From NCBI GenBank assembly GCA_013298985.1, contig JAAFJS010000005.1, positions 1-64,000 on the forward strand: DNA of 64,000 bases, read 5' to 3'. How positions within the stretch are numbered: the stretch's first letter is position 1; each line of letters begins with the position of its first letter. The stretch is from Cytophagales bacterium (GTDB lineage Bacteria > Bacteroidota > Bacteroidia > Cytophagales > Thermoflexibacteraceae). The position numbers and the translations under genes were made by a program. Positions 35,410 through 44,949 of the stretch are shown here, in pieces. The notes beneath the pieces are model-generated. The model was not told the origin of the DNA. It saw only the letters and a list, made by a program, of their open reading frames with translations, and searched no databases.

Positions 35410-36747
35410 ATGACAAATAAAAATTCGTTTTACAATGCTTACAAAGGCATTTCCGTTTTTTTCTTATTTGTAATACTTTCATTATCAGCCTGTAAAAAAG
35501 ATAATGATGTGGTAGAAACCATACCACAGCCTACGGACGATTTGAGCAAGGCAAAGTTGGCTTTGCTGGACACGATGCGCGACGTATATTACTGGAACGA
35601 GCGCGTGCCAGTGGCGAGTATGGTCAATATCAAAAATTATGCGACGGTCAAGGCAACTTTGGACGCATTTCGCCACCCCTTAGACAAGTTTAGCACCATT
35701 GCAGACTTAGAGGTAATTACCAAAGAGTTTGCAGGAACGCCCCAAGATTATGGTATGGGTGCTTTCAGGGCAGACGCGCAGGGAAATGTACGCATTGGCT
35801 ACGTTTATGCGGACTCCCCAATGGGCAAGGAAGGCGTTACGCGTGGGTGCATTTTGCAGAAAATTGGCGGACAAGTTCCCTCTAACAATAACTTAGGTGC
35901 TGAACTGGGAAAGACACAAAACACCTTTGAAATCAAGTTTTTAGATGGTACGGTGCGAACTTTTACAGCCTCACAAGCCACCTACAAAGTCAATCCTGTG
36001 ATGGTCAAAAAGATAATTACTGAGGGGAATAAAAAAATTGCGTATTTGGCATACAATTCTTTTTTGGGGACTCCTGCTGAGGAGCAAGCAAGATTGAATA
36101 CCATTTTTGCCGAATTTAAGCAAGCAGGCGTGAGTGAATTGGTGCTTGACCTTCGTTACAATGGCGGCGGCTACGTAACTACGATGGGCTACCTCGCCAG
36201 CCTGGTGGCACCTGCCTCTGCCAATGGAAAAATTCTTTCACAGCAAAAGTGGAATGCTACCATTCAAGCGCAGTTTGGGCAACAAATTCAGCAAAATGCA
36301 CTTAGAGTTACTACAAGGTCAAATACATTAACTTTGCAGAGAGTAGTTGTTATCACTACGAGAAACAGTGCCTCTGCCAGTGAGCAGATTATCAATAACT
36401 TAAAGCCTTACATGAATGTAGTTACAGTAGGAAGCACCACTTACGGCAAGCCCGCCTTCAACAATCTTTACAGCTTTAAGCCTTATGGATTTTACCTCAC
36501 GCTTGGTGTGATGGCAAATGCCAATGGTGAAGGCGACTTTTTTGAGGGGATTCCTGCGACTATCGCGGCAAGTGATGATGCTTCCAGAGATTTTGGAGAT
36601 GTAAACGAACTTTCGCTAAAACAGGCGTTGAGCTATATCAATACAGGTTCTACCATGCCTATCAATGGTAGAATCGAGGCAGAAACTCAGTCCGAATTGC
36701 TAAATATGGAGAATCTGCGTACTTGGAATATTTTAAATGTTTTTTAA
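35410..36747 (+). CDS. S41 family peptidase, lipoprotein
   Basis: 445 residues from ATG 35410, with a lipoprotein signal (FLFVILSLSAC, lipobox LSAC). A short N-terminal helical domain and a PDZ-like region (GYVYADSPMGKEGVTRGCILQKIGG) precede the S41/tail-specific protease domain: AYLAYNSFLG, VLDLRYNGGGYVT, and the serine in VITTRNSASASEQI with a downstream lysine region (TVGSTTYGKPAF). Periplasmic or surface carboxyl-terminal processing protease. Monocistronic, ended by the strong terminator at 36777. Confidence 0.9.
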   Translation: MTNKNSFYNAYKGISVFFLFVILSLSACKKDNDVVETIPQPTDDLSKAKLALLDTMRDVYYWNERVPVASMVNIKNYATVKATLDAFRHPLDKFSTIADLEVITKEFAGTPQDYGMGAFRADAQGNVRIGYVYADSPMGKEGVTRGCILQKIGGQVPSNNNLGAELGKTQNTFEIKFLDGTVRTFTASQATYKVNPVMVKKIITEGNKKIAYLAYNSFLGTPAEEQARLNTIFAEFKQAGVSELVLDLRYNGGGYVTTMGYLASLVAPASANGKILSQQKWNATIQAQFGQQIQQNALRVTTRSNTLTLQRVVVITTRNSASASEQIINNLKPYMNVVTVGSTTYGKPAFNNLYSFKPYGFYLTLGVMANANGEGDFFEGIPATIAASDDASRDFGDVNELSLKQALSYINTGSTMPINGRIEAETQSELLNMENLRTWNILNVF

Positions 36748-36776
36748 AGGAAAAAGAGTTCTGTATTTATCAAAAA

Positions 36777-36822
36777 AATTGACCTCTTGCGGACTTAATC
36801 TGCGAGAGGTCAATTTTTTTAT
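36777..36822. terminator. Strong bidirectional terminator
   Basis: AATTGACCTCTTGC (36777-36790) pairs with GCGAGAGGTCAATT (36802-36815) with one near-loop mismatch, and A/T runs on both sides. It separates convergent S41 peptidase and SusD genes. Confidence 0.9.
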
Positions 36823-36834
36823 TGTCCTAACAAA

Positions 36835-38370
36835 TCACTTCCCTTGGTTTAACTCGCCCTCGCGTAGCGGCAATGCCCAAACCAAAGAAGTGCTGTTAAA
36901 GGGTATTGTACTTGTATTGCGGTCGCCATTAGGGATAGGCAGGCGCAGTGCTTGTAGGTAATACACCCTGTCGCCCTCAAAAGCCAATTCTACCATGCGT
37001 TCACGATGAATGTCAGCGGCAGTAAGTGCAGTGAGTGGGTTTACACCTGCCCTGCGGCGTACGGTGTTTACGTCTTCCAAAGCCCCTGTTGCATTGTTTT
37101 TATTAAAGCGGATAATAGCACGTGTAAGAAGCATTTCGGGTAATCGGAAAAGCGGAATACTGGTTACGCCGCGCTGTGCCGTACTACGGAAATAGCGGTC
37201 GTTCCATGTATTTGTGGTGCGTATATTGCGAAAAGTGGGGTCTTGTCCAGCAGGTATCCTTCTAAAAAGTTGTGTATAGCGGCGGTCGGCTTGTGCTTCT
37301 GCGGTTAATGTGGTATCGGGGTTTACCCAGCCCGCACTGCGTAAGAAGCTATAACTTGTGGATAGAGTGCGCTGATTTGGGTTTACGCCTCCATCAAAGT
37401 TCCCTACGGTGAAGTTAAAAAAAGAAAAACGGCGTGGCACTTTCCAGCTTGACGTAGTGCCGCCCAGCCCATTGGAGCGTGCGCCATTGCCAAGCGCATA
37501 GTACCAGATTACTTCGCGTGCGTTTATCTCGAACGCCTGATTCCAAGCCCTGATAGGTTCTTCGCTGAGGTTGTATCTGTTGCTATTAATGACGGCATCA
37601 CATTCGGCTTCTGCACCATTAAAATCGCCCATCTGAAAAAGGACACGAGCCAGCAAAAAGGAAGCCGCAAAACGATTTACTCGCCCAATCTGATAGGAAG
37701 GGAACTGACCCGCACCATCAAGCGGGAGCAACTCTTTTGCTTTACGCAAATCACTCACTACAAGGTCGTATATCTCTTTGGTAGTAGCAGGCGGCGCATT
37801 GATTGCATCTGTAATTCCTTTCAGAAATTCAGTGCGTAGGGGTAGCACACGCTTGTCGTTTGTGCCTGATGCCTCGAAAGCGGGGCAGAATATTTTTGCT
37901 AAGTTCCAATAAGCGTATGCCCTAAGGAAATGAGCCTCTCCTTGAATACGGCTTACTTGATTATTATTGGGTAGCTGAGTAACTGTGCCGTTATTGATTG
38001 CCTGAAAAATAGAATTAGAAGACAGGATTACTTGATATGCCGCCGCATAAGCATTATTGAGCCAGCTACTTTCATTGACATTGTTCCGATTATAGAAGTC
38101 TAAGATGTTGGGGTCATTGCCCGCAAGTGGGCTAAAATTACCCTCATCACCTATGGCACTTGCAAAGGCATTGAAGTTTTCTATGATAGAACCATTGCCA
38201 CCATTGCCTGTGAGCGCATAATAGGCACCGCCTACGGCATCATCTAAATTTTGAACTGAAAGCTCAATTCGGTTTTCTACGGGATTGGTCAGTTCAAAAA
38301 ACTTATTGTTATTGCACCCACTCAAAATAAAAAGACCGAATGCAAGGAATGTTATTTTTATTATTTTCAT
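36835..38370 (-). CDS. SusD/RagB family nutrient-binding lipoprotein
   Basis: 511 residues. Lipoprotein signal (ITFLAFGLFILSGC, Cys19). The SusD helical fold is shown by ILSSNSIFQAINNGTV, RIQGEAHFLRAYAYWNLAKIF, LVVSDLRKAKELLP, FAASFLLARVLFQMGDF and near the end VNTVRRRAGVNPLTALTAADIHRERMVELAFEGDRVYYLQ. It sits on the cell surface as the lid of the SusC transporter encoded 33 bp upstream on the same strand, and captures oligosaccharide or peptide substrates. Regulated with its operon by the sigma/FecR pair upstream. Confidence 0.95.
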   Translation of the reverse strand: MKIIKITFLAFGLFILSGCNNNKFFELTNPVENRIELSVQNLDDAVGGAYYALTGNGGNGSIIENFNAFASAIGDEGNFSPLAGNDPNILDFYNRNNVNESSWLNNAYAAAYQVILSSNSIFQAINNGTVTQLPNNNQVSRIQGEAHFLRAYAYWNLAKIFCPAFEASGTNDKRVLPLRTEFLKGITDAINAPPATTKEIYDLVVSDLRKAKELLPLDGAGQFPSYQIGRVNRFAASFLLARVLFQMGDFNGAEAECDAVINSNRYNLSEEPIRAWNQAFEINAREVIWYYALGNGARSNGLGGTTSSWKVPRRFSFFNFTVGNFDGGVNPNQRTLSTSYSFLRSAGWVNPDTTLTAEAQADRRYTQLFRRIPAGQDPTFRNIRTTNTWNDRYFRSTAQRGVTSIPLFRLPEMLLTRAIIRFNKNNATGALEDVNTVRRRAGVNPLTALTAADIHRERMVELAFEGDRVYYLQALRLPIPNGDRNTSTIPFNSTSLVWALPLREGELNQGK

Positions 38371-38403
38371 TTTATTTATGATTAAGATGTTTTGTTTAAA
38401 ATA

Positions 38404-41400
38404 TTAAAATCCAATATTTAGACCAAAACTCCAAGTTCGGAGCTGTGGTAACATAGGGCTAACGGCACCTTGCTGAAGGTTGCGCGACTGTGCGCCTCCG
38501 TCAAAGATAAGTTGTTCTGGGTCCCAGCCTTTGTAGCCTGTAAAAGTAAGCAAGTTATTCCCCGAAATAAAGATACGAATGTTTTGCATTTTTAGTTTTT
38601 GGACCACATTTTTGGGTAGATTGTAGGCAATTTGCAGCGTACGCAAACGCACAAAGTCGCCTTTGAATAAGTACCTATCAATGCTTTGCTGCGTATAGTT
38701 TTGGTCATTGTTTGGCTGACCATTAGGCAGTAAGCGTGGCAACCCTGCGTTGTCAATATTAAATCGGTTGTTCCACATCAGCCTTGGATACTCGGCATTT
38801 CGGTTTTCGGGAGTCCATGTATTATCAATGATGTTGGTGCGCGCCAGCCCTAATCCGCCAGGCTGCGTCCAGCCCTGCTCGCCAAAGTCATAAATATAAT
38901 TACCACCCTGGAAGGTAAACTGGGCAGTAAGTTCTATGCCTTTATAAGAAAAATTATTGGTAAAACCACCGTACCAGCGCGGTAGCCCTGTTTTATTTTG
39001 CTGTACTATTCGATGGTTGGCAATATTGGCAGTGGTGGCAGGAATCATATTACCTGTTTTTACGGTTTCACCTGTTCGCCCAAACAAATCTCGGTCAATC
39101 TCATAAATCATGGGGATACCATTCTCGGAATTAATTCCTGCAAACTCAGCAACCCAAAAAGTACCTAATCGGTAGCCTGCTATGTTCCTTGTTAGCCCTG
39201 CATTGATGCCTTGCCCGCGTGCGTCTAAGCTGGGGTTAAGTGCTGTAATTTTATTGTCATTGGTGGTAAAATTAAAATTTGTTGTCCATTTAAAGCCGCC
39301 CTTGTCAATATTGATAGTATTGATTTCGAACTCCCACCCAAAGGTTTTCATATCACCAATATTAGCCCAAATGCTGTTGCCCTGAAACTGCAAACCAGCC
39401 GAAGGGGGCGTAGGGGTGGTGAGTAATAAATCGCGTACGTCGCGCATATAGTAGCCTAAGCTACCTGTAATTCTGTTGTTGAGGAAACCATAATCCGCCG
39501 CAAAGTCATAGGCATTAGTGGTTTCCCATTTGAGTTCGCGCACGCCAATATTAGAAACAATTAAGCCATTGGTAGTGTTTGCATAGGCGGGCCAGTCCAA
39601 GAAAGTAGTTTCCGTTGCCAAGGGAATATTCTGGTTGCCCGTTACTCCATAGCTTGCACGAAGTTTTAATAAAGAAACATTTTTATTATTCTTCAAAAAA
39701 TTTTCCTCTGACATAATCCAGCCCGCCGAGAGTGCAGGGAAGTTACCCCAACGGTATTCTTGTGCAAAAATAGAAGTAGCGTCACGTCTAAAACTTAGCC
39801 CTGCCAAATATTTTTCTTTGAAATTATAGTTTACACGCCCAAAATAAGAACGAATATAGCGTTCGCCACCAAAGCCACCACTTGCAGAAAGAATAGTTCT
39901 TGGTGAGCCAATTTGAGGGGCTACACCAGGGAGGTCTTCGCCTCGGACAAAAAGGCTTTGTGTATTAAAACGTTGAGATTCAGTGCCTACAACAGCATTG
40001 ATACTGTGTTCGCCAAAAGACTTGGTATAAGTACCGAAGGCATTGTAGTTAAAATTACGACGTGTAGCTTGTGTATCTTCGGCATAGGGGATATTAGAAG
40101 GGCGCAAAAAAGCACCTGCCCAAAAATTGGTGTGGTCTTGGTTGATGTCTGCCGAAAACTCTGTTCTTAAAGAAAGTCCTTTCAAAAAGGGGACTTGATA
40201 GTCTAAATAACCACCGCCTAATACGCGGTAGTTGCGAAAACGATTGAGGTAATATTCGCGCTGGCTTGCCGCCACAGGGTTTGCGCCTGATTTCGGATTC
40301 CAATACGCCCCGCTTGCCAAACTGATAGGGAAGATAGGAAGCGTGTTATTAGCTACCCCAAAACCTCCATTTGCCACATTGTCATTGCAGCAAGGAGTGC
40401 CTATCCCACTGGCAGGAATACGGTTGTTTTCTGAATAGGCTAAGGTGAATCGTACTCCTGTGGTCAGGTGATTGATAGGCTGAAACTCTATATTGGCTCT
40501 GGCTGATGCCCTGGTGAAGTCATTGCCTTTCAGCACGCCATCGTCCTTGCGCCAGTTCCCCGAAACAAACATACTGCCCTTGTCGAAAGCCCTTGAAATG
40601 GAAACGTTTGCTTCTCGGAAAGCCCCTGTGCGTAATATTTCATTAAACCAGTTGGTATTTGCCAAGCTATTTCTGTCTATGCGCGAGTTAGGGTCAATAT
40701 TGGTGTTAATTTGGGAAAGCAAGGGGTTAATGTCAGTAGCCACAGGTAGCCCGCTATTTACCCTTGATTGGTCTAACAAACTAAGCCACTGCTGGGTATT
40801 GACAAAACCCATATCGCTGGCAGTACGCGTGAGGGACTGAACGCCTGAAGTATAGTCTATGTTTAAACCACCCTTTCCTTTTTTACCTGTTTTGGTGGTA
40901 ACTAAAATGACACCATTTGCCCCTCTGGAACCGTAAATAGCGGTGGCGGCGGCATCTTTTAATACCTCAATAGACTCAATATCGTTGGGGTTAATGGTGG
41001 CTAAGGGGTTTTGGGGAATTATATTTCTGGAACTGCCTACCCCGCTTGGGCTACCATCAAAAATAGGAATCCCGTCCAGCACCCAAAGAGGTTCAGCACC
41101 CGAAGAAATAGAACCTGTACCGCGTACCATCACGCGAACAGGGCCCCCAGGCGTGCCAGAGGCTTGGTTTACTTGAATACCCGTACCTCGCCCCTGCAGC
41201 ATTGCGTCCAGTGTGGGGGCTTGGAACTGTACTAATTCTTCGCTTTTTACTTGGGAAATAGACCCTGTTACTTCGCGCTTATTCTGTGTACCATAACCAG
41301 TAACTACTACCTGCTGCAAGGCACGAACGTCGGGCGTAAAACTTAGGTTGATAATTGCCTGATTGTTAATTGCCCGTTCCTCTGTGGTATAGCCAATAAA

Positions 41401-42021
41401 AGAGAAAATTAAAACCCCCGACGATTTGATTTCGTCAGGGATAGAAATGGCATACTTCCCGTCCAAATCTGTAATAGTGCCTGTCCCTGTCCCTTTCAAT
41501 AGAATACTTACCCCTGCCAAGCCCACTCCGTTTTCGTCAGTAACCTTACCTGTAATCTTAAAAACAACAGGTAAAAGATTTGCGAAGGGTGTTTGTAAAG
41601 CAATAGTGGTATTGGACAACAAGGATAGGTAGGCATCATTGGTTTTGGGGGTTACATTTTCAGTTTGTAAAGATAGTTGGCGTTCTATCTTTTTGGGGTG
41701 AATAATATAAAAATTATCACCCACTTTTCTGAAATCTAACTGAAAGGGAGAAAGCAAATCATTTAAAGATTCACTCAAATTATTGTTTATTTGAAAGTTA
41801 GCATTGACCGACTTCCCTGCAAGCAAGCCACTTTCATAGTTGAGGTAAATGTGGAACTTTTCCTCTATTTCCTTCAATACCAATTTTAAGGTACGCGTTT
41901 TTTGGGAACTATTGCCCTCTATGGTGTTTTTTGAAGAGGCTATTTGGGCAAAGCTGGGCAGCATAAGTGTAAACACCAGTAGCCAAGACAGATGAAAAAA
42001 TAAGTAGCGTGTAGTTTTCAT
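38404..42021 (-). CDS. SusC/RagA-type TonB-linked outer-membrane transporter with STN domain
   Basis: 1205 residues. Signal peptide (FFHLSWLLVFTLMLPSFAQ), then an STN/secretin-N domain (LKLVLKEIEEKFHIYLNYES ... LLSPFQLDFRKVGDNFYII). Next come a CarboxypepD_reg domain (ITGKVTDENGVGLAGVSILLKG), a TonB box region, the SusC signature VVTGYGTQNKREVTGSIS, a plug and a barrel ending SFGLNIGF. The STN domain signals through FecR to an ECF sigma factor, and exactly such a pair lies upstream (42075..43088 and 43279..43809), so this is a transport-regulated, self-inducing system. The substrate cannot be read; no glycoside hydrolase is adjacent. Confidence 0.95.
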   Translation of the reverse strand: MKTTRYLFFHLSWLLVFTLMLPSFAQIASSKNTIEGNSSQKTRTLKLVLKEIEEKFHIYLNYESGLLAGKSVNANFQINNNLSESLNDLLSPFQLDFRKVGDNFYIIHPKKIERQLSLQTENVTPKTNDAYLSLLSNTTIALQTPFANLLPVVFKITGKVTDENGVGLAGVSILLKGTGTGTITDLDGKYAISIPDEIKSSGVLIFSFIGYTTEERAINNQAIINLSFTPDVRALQQVVVTGYGTQNKREVTGSISQVKSEELVQFQAPTLDAMLQGRGTGIQVNQASGTPGGPVRVMVRGTGSISSGAEPLWVLDGIPIFDGSPSGVGSSRNIIPQNPLATINPNDIESIEVLKDAAATAIYGSRGANGVILVTTKTGKKGKGGLNIDYTSGVQSLTRTASDMGFVNTQQWLSLLDQSRVNSGLPVATDINPLLSQINTNIDPNSRIDRNSLANTNWFNEILRTGAFREANVSISRAFDKGSMFVSGNWRKDDGVLKGNDFTRASARANIEFQPINHLTTGVRFTLAYSENNRIPASGIGTPCCNDNVANGGFGVANNTLPIFPISLASGAYWNPKSGANPVAASQREYYLNRFRNYRVLGGGYLDYQVPFLKGLSLRTEFSADINQDHTNFWAGAFLRPSNIPYAEDTQATRRNFNYNAFGTYTKSFGEHSINAVVGTESQRFNTQSLFVRGEDLPGVAPQIGSPRTILSASGGFGGERYIRSYFGRVNYNFKEKYLAGLSFRRDATSIFAQEYRWGNFPALSAGWIMSEENFLKNNKNVSLLKLRASYGVTGNQNIPLATETTFLDWPAYANTTNGLIVSNIGVRELKWETTNAYDFAADYGFLNNRITGSLGYYMRDVRDLLLTTPTPPSAGLQFQGNSIWANIGDMKTFGWEFEINTINIDKGGFKWTTNFNFTTNDNKITALNPSLDARGQGINAGLTRNIAGYRLGTFWVAEFAGINSENGIPMIYEIDRDLFGRTGETVKTGNMIPATTANIANHRIVQQNKTGLPRWYGGFTNNFSYKGIELTAQFTFQGGNYIYDFGEQGWTQPGGLGLARTNIIDNTWTPENRNAEYPRLMWNNRFNIDNAGLPRLLPNGQPNNDQNYTQQSIDRYLFKGDFVRLRTLQIAYNLPKNVVQKLKMQNIRIFISGNNLLTFTGYKGWDPEQLIFDGGAQSRNLQQGAVSPMLPQLRTWSFGLNIGF

Positions 42022-42074
42022 ATTTAAAATAGTTTATGTGTGTTATTTGTCAAATCATTTTGTATAGCCAAAAG

Positions 42075-43088
42075 CTATTCTAATACAATTATTTTTTCTT
42101 TTTGAATCGCTTTTAAATCATAAATACCAGCAATAGATTCCAGCACGATAGCTAAGTTGTTGTTGGGCAACGCCCCAGAAAATTCACGTGTGGCGAGTGT
42201 GATGTCTTTAAGTATAATCTGTACGCCATAATGGTCTTCTACTGTCTGCAAAATTTGTTTAAGAGGCGTTTTATCGAAGGCTAATTGATTATTGCGCCAA
42301 GACAGGAAAATTTCAGGTCTGACGCTTTTTTTCTTAAAATTGGTATCCTCGTCTGCAAGTTCTACGTACTCCTTGGGCAACATCAAAACAGGCAATATTT
42401 TGGGGTTCATACTCGCAGAAACCTTAATTTTGCCTTCGTCAAGCACTACTTTGGTCTTGCCTCTACGGTTATTTACGTTAAATTTTGTCCCCAACACCTC
42501 TACCTTCAAGTGATTAGTATGCACCCAAAACTTGGTTTTAGAAGCATCTGCCTTTACGTGGAAGAAGCCCTCTCCTTGTAGCCAAACTTCACGTACTGCG
42601 GTTGCTTTCCACTGGTCAGAAAAAGTAAGCGTTGAGTTTGCATTTAAAATAACTACCGAGCCGTCAGGAAGCACAATTTCCTTAGAGCCTCCATTGCCCG
42701 TTTGGTAAACCACTGTTTTTGATGATTGCCAAAAAATAATAGCTACCAAGCACAAGCAAACCGAAGCAGCCAACGCCCACCAAACCAGTGCGCGGGGACG
42801 GATAGACGCTTGCTTTGTACCTATACGCATAGGTTGCTTTTTCAAAACCTCTATGCGCTCCAAAAGTAGATTTTTCTGCCTCTGAGTCTGTATATCAGAA
42901 GGCATTATCTCTTGTAAACCAAGTAGTTGCAATAGCGCAACAGCCCTATTTACTTCTTCTTGCTTTTCAGGATATTTTTTTAGCCAATCTTCCCAAAATT
43001 CCATAGCTTTGGCATCATTTTGCTCTTGCCACGCTACAAAAGAAGCATCAGAGAGAAAATCCTCTACTTGATAATCTTCGTAGTTCAT
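42075..43088 (-). CDS. FecR-family anti-sigma factor
   Basis: 337 residues from ATG 43088. The cytoplasmic N-domain (1-98, rich in W and E: FVAWQEQNDAKAMEFWEDWLKKYPE) binds the sigma factor. One membrane helix (100-120, LVWWALAASVCLCLVAIIFW) is followed by a periplasmic FecR domain (YQTGNGGSKEIVLPDGSVVI, VEVLGTKFNVNNRRGKTKVVLDEGKI) and the C-terminal DUF4974-like domain (LKQILQTVEDHYGVQIILKD). It receives the signal from the STN domain of the SusC protein 53 bp downstream. Unusually, its cognate sigma gene is divergent instead of being upstream in the same operon. Confidence 0.93.
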   Translation of the reverse strand: MNYEDYQVEDFLSDASFVAWQEQNDAKAMEFWEDWLKKYPEKQEEVNRAVALLQLLGLQEIMPSDIQTQRQKNLLLERIEVLKKQPMRIGTKQASIRPRALVWWALAASVCLCLVAIIFWQSSKTVVYQTGNGGSKEIVLPDGSVVILNANSTLTFSDQWKATAVREVWLQGEGFFHVKADASKTKFWVHTNHLKVEVLGTKFNVNNRRGKTKVVLDEGKIKVSASMNPKILPVLMLPKEYVELADEDTNFKKKSVRPEIFLSWRNNQLAFDKTPLKQILQTVEDHYGVQIILKDITLATREFSGALPNNNLAIVLESIAGIYDLKAIQKEKIIVLE

Positions 43089-43278
43089 ATTTTTGTAAGT
43101 TTTTTTGAAGTAGTTTATGACAGATTTACAGTGATAGAACAAACAAGTCTATGTATATTTGCTAACAAGTGCAAAAAACATGGGTGCTTATAATGATTTT
43201 TTTAAAAATTAATTTTTGTTTTTGTATTTCGTTTTTTTTTGGGTACTCTAACTTAATAAAATATCAACTCATCAAAAT

Positions 43279-43809
43279 TTGGACAGTGAAGCAACCTTGT
43301 GGCAGGAATGTAGGAAAGGAAGCAAACGCGCCTTTACTGACCTTTTTGTGCTTTACCATAAAGCACTGTTTGCCTACGGCACAAAAATTATGAATAACAG
43401 AGAAGTGGTTGAGGATACTATCCAAGAACTTTTCATTGAACTTTGGCAAGGCATAGAGAAGCTAAACGAGGTTACTTCGTTCAAGGCATACCTATTTAAG
43501 TCCCTCAAATACAAGCTATTTAGGCTTTATAAGCAACAATTACAGATGCTGCCAATCAAAGAAGATGAAGAAACCTTAGTTGAATTTAGCTATGAAGCCG
43601 TTTTGATAGCCACACAAACCGATTATGAACTGAAAGAAAGGCTAAAAACACATATTCAAAGCCTTACCAAACGCCAGCAAGAAGCCATCTATTTGCGCTT
43701 TTTTAACCAAATGGAGTACGAAGAAATCAGCGAGGTGATGTCCATTACTTACCAAGGAGCTATCAATCTTATCTATCAAGCTATCAAGACTTTAAGGGAG
43801 AAAAAATAA
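43279..43809 (+). CDS. ECF-type RNA polymerase sigma factor
   Basis: 176 residues. Region 2 (FTDLFVLYHKALFAYGTKIMNNREVVEDTIQELFIELWQ) and region 4 (LTKRQQEAIYLRFFNQMEYEEISEVMSI ... AINLIYQAIKTLREK) with a helix-turn-helix are clear. The only sensible start is TTG at 43279: the in-frame codons above it include no ATG/GTG before a stop at 43249. It is encoded divergently from FecR, about 190 bp away, and probably directs transcription of fecR-susC-susD in response to the transporter. Confidence 0.9.
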   Translation: MDSEATLWQECRKGSKRAFTDLFVLYHKALFAYGTKIMNNREVVEDTIQELFIELWQGIEKLNEVTSFKAYLFKSLKYKLFRLYKQQLQMLPIKEDEETLVEFSYEAVLIATQTDYELKERLKTHIQSLTKRQQEAIYLRFFNQMEYEEISEVMSITYQGAINLIYQAIKTLREKK

Positions 43810-43832
43810 AATCACAAAATCGTATTTCATTT

Positions 43833-43865
43833 TTTGAATATCAATGCCTTAAATTCATACTTTTG
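43833..43865 (+). promoter_or_regulatory. Promoter of the ParA gene
   Basis: TTTG (43833-43836), 21 bp, then TACTTTTG (43858-43865): both elements of the Bacteroidota -33/-7 consensus. It is 24 bp before the ATG at 43890. Confidence 0.65.
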
Positions 43866-43889
43866 TAGCAAATAAAATAAAAAAAGAAA

Positions 43890-44630
43890 ATGCAAAAAGG
43901 AATTATTGCTATCATAAACCACAAAGGCGGCGTAGGAAAAACCACCACCACCCTGAATCTGGGCAAGGCACTCTCGATGTGCGGCAAGAAAACACTGGTC
44001 ATTGACATAGACCCACAGGCTAATCTTTCGCAGTCTATCGGCGTGGAAGAGCCTGATATGCACGTTTATCAGGCTATGATAGACAATACGCCCCTGCCTA
44101 TCGTAAACTTGGCGGAAAACTTTGATTTGATTCCTGCTGATTTGGACTTATCGGAGGCGGAAGTAAAGCTACAAAATGATGTCAATGGCTATTTCAAACT
44201 TCGCAACGCCCTCAAATCTGCCAAAGAAAAGTACGATTTTATCTTGATAGACTGCCCGCCGTCTTTGGGTATCCTCACCACCAATGCCCTGATTGCCGCT
44301 ACGCATATCCTGATAGTGGTGCAGTCCGAATACTTGGCGGTCAAGGGACTACAAACCATTCTAAAATTGGTTGAGAGTGCGCGAGAAAACCTAAATCCTG
44401 ACTTGGAAGTGGCAGGAATGTTAATTACGCAGATTAATAAAACTGTTTTTCGTCAAAATATAGCAGAAACACTGCGAAATATTTACCAAGGGAAAGTATT
44501 TCAAACGGCGATTCGTCAGAATATCAGCTTGGCAGAGGCTTCTTCGGTGGGGCAAGACATCTTTTCGTACAGCCCTAAGTCCGCAGGCGCAGAAGACTAT
44601 ATGGCACTTGCTAAGGAACTACTCAGTTAA
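43890..44630 (+). CDS. ParA/Soj-family partitioning ATPase
   Basis: 246 residues. Deviant Walker A KGGVGKTTTT (12-21), Walker A' DIDPQANLSQS, Walker B FILIDCPPSLG, and the C-terminal VFQTAIRQNISLAEASSVGQDIF of the Soj group. Its 246-residue length, with no N-terminal DNA-binding extension, is that of chromosomal/type Ib ParA. No ParB gene follows, and the next feature is a repeat array and a methylase cassette. An orphan ParA could serve plasmid or chromosome partition, or cell-envelope positioning. It may be linked to the low-GC region with zinc-finger protein at 48157..50605. Confidence 0.93.
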   Translation: MQKGIIAIINHKGGVGKTTTTLNLGKALSMCGKKTLVIDIDPQANLSQSIGVEEPDMHVYQAMIDNTPLPIVNLAENFDLIPADLDLSEAEVKLQNDVNGYFKLRNALKSAKEKYDFILIDCPPSLGILTTNALIAATHILIVVQSEYLAVKGLQTILKLVESARENLNPDLEVAGMLITQINKTVFRQNIAETLRNIYQGKVFQTAIRQNISLAEASSVGQDIFSYSPKSAGAEDYMALAKELLS

Positions 44631-44635
44631 ATATT

Positions 44636-44845
44636 TAAGGTTTAATGTTTAGGGTTTGAGGTTCAACGTTGAAGGTTTAAAATTCAACGTTGAAGTTCCA
44701 ATATTATAATTTTGAGTAAAAAAGTTCTCATTTAAGGTAAAAAGATTCAATGTTTAATATTTAAAGTTTAACGTTTAACTTCAAAGAATATAATTTTGAG
44801 TAAAAAGGTTATAAATTGAAGTAAAAAAGTTCAAACGAGATTATA
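44636..44845. repeat. AT-rich repeat array left of the methylase
   Basis: Variations on GGTTTAAGGTTCAA plus two copies of the palindrome TTCAACGTTGAA (44662-44673 and 44683-44694) and three of the type AATTTTGAGTAAAAAGGTT. The same units recur right of the methylase at 46931-47075 and, in reverse orientation, at 47381-47478. No gene is present in 44631-44859. Confidence 0.7.
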
Positions 44846-44859
44846 TATAGCTATCAAAT

Positions 44860-44946
44860 ATGAAAAATCAACTTTATTACGAGGATAATTTAGAGGTTAT
44901 TAAACTTCATTTATTTGAAAAACAAATTCAGTATCAAACTTTATAA
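44860..44946 (+). pseudogene. 5' fragment of a second methylase gene
   Basis: A 28-codon frame starting MKNQLYYEDNLEVI is nearly identical in DNA to the start of the gene at 44950 ([14 protein letters not shown]), then diverges and stops. It looks like the remnant of another copy of the methylase. Confidence 0.7.
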
Positions 44947-44949
44947 TTT

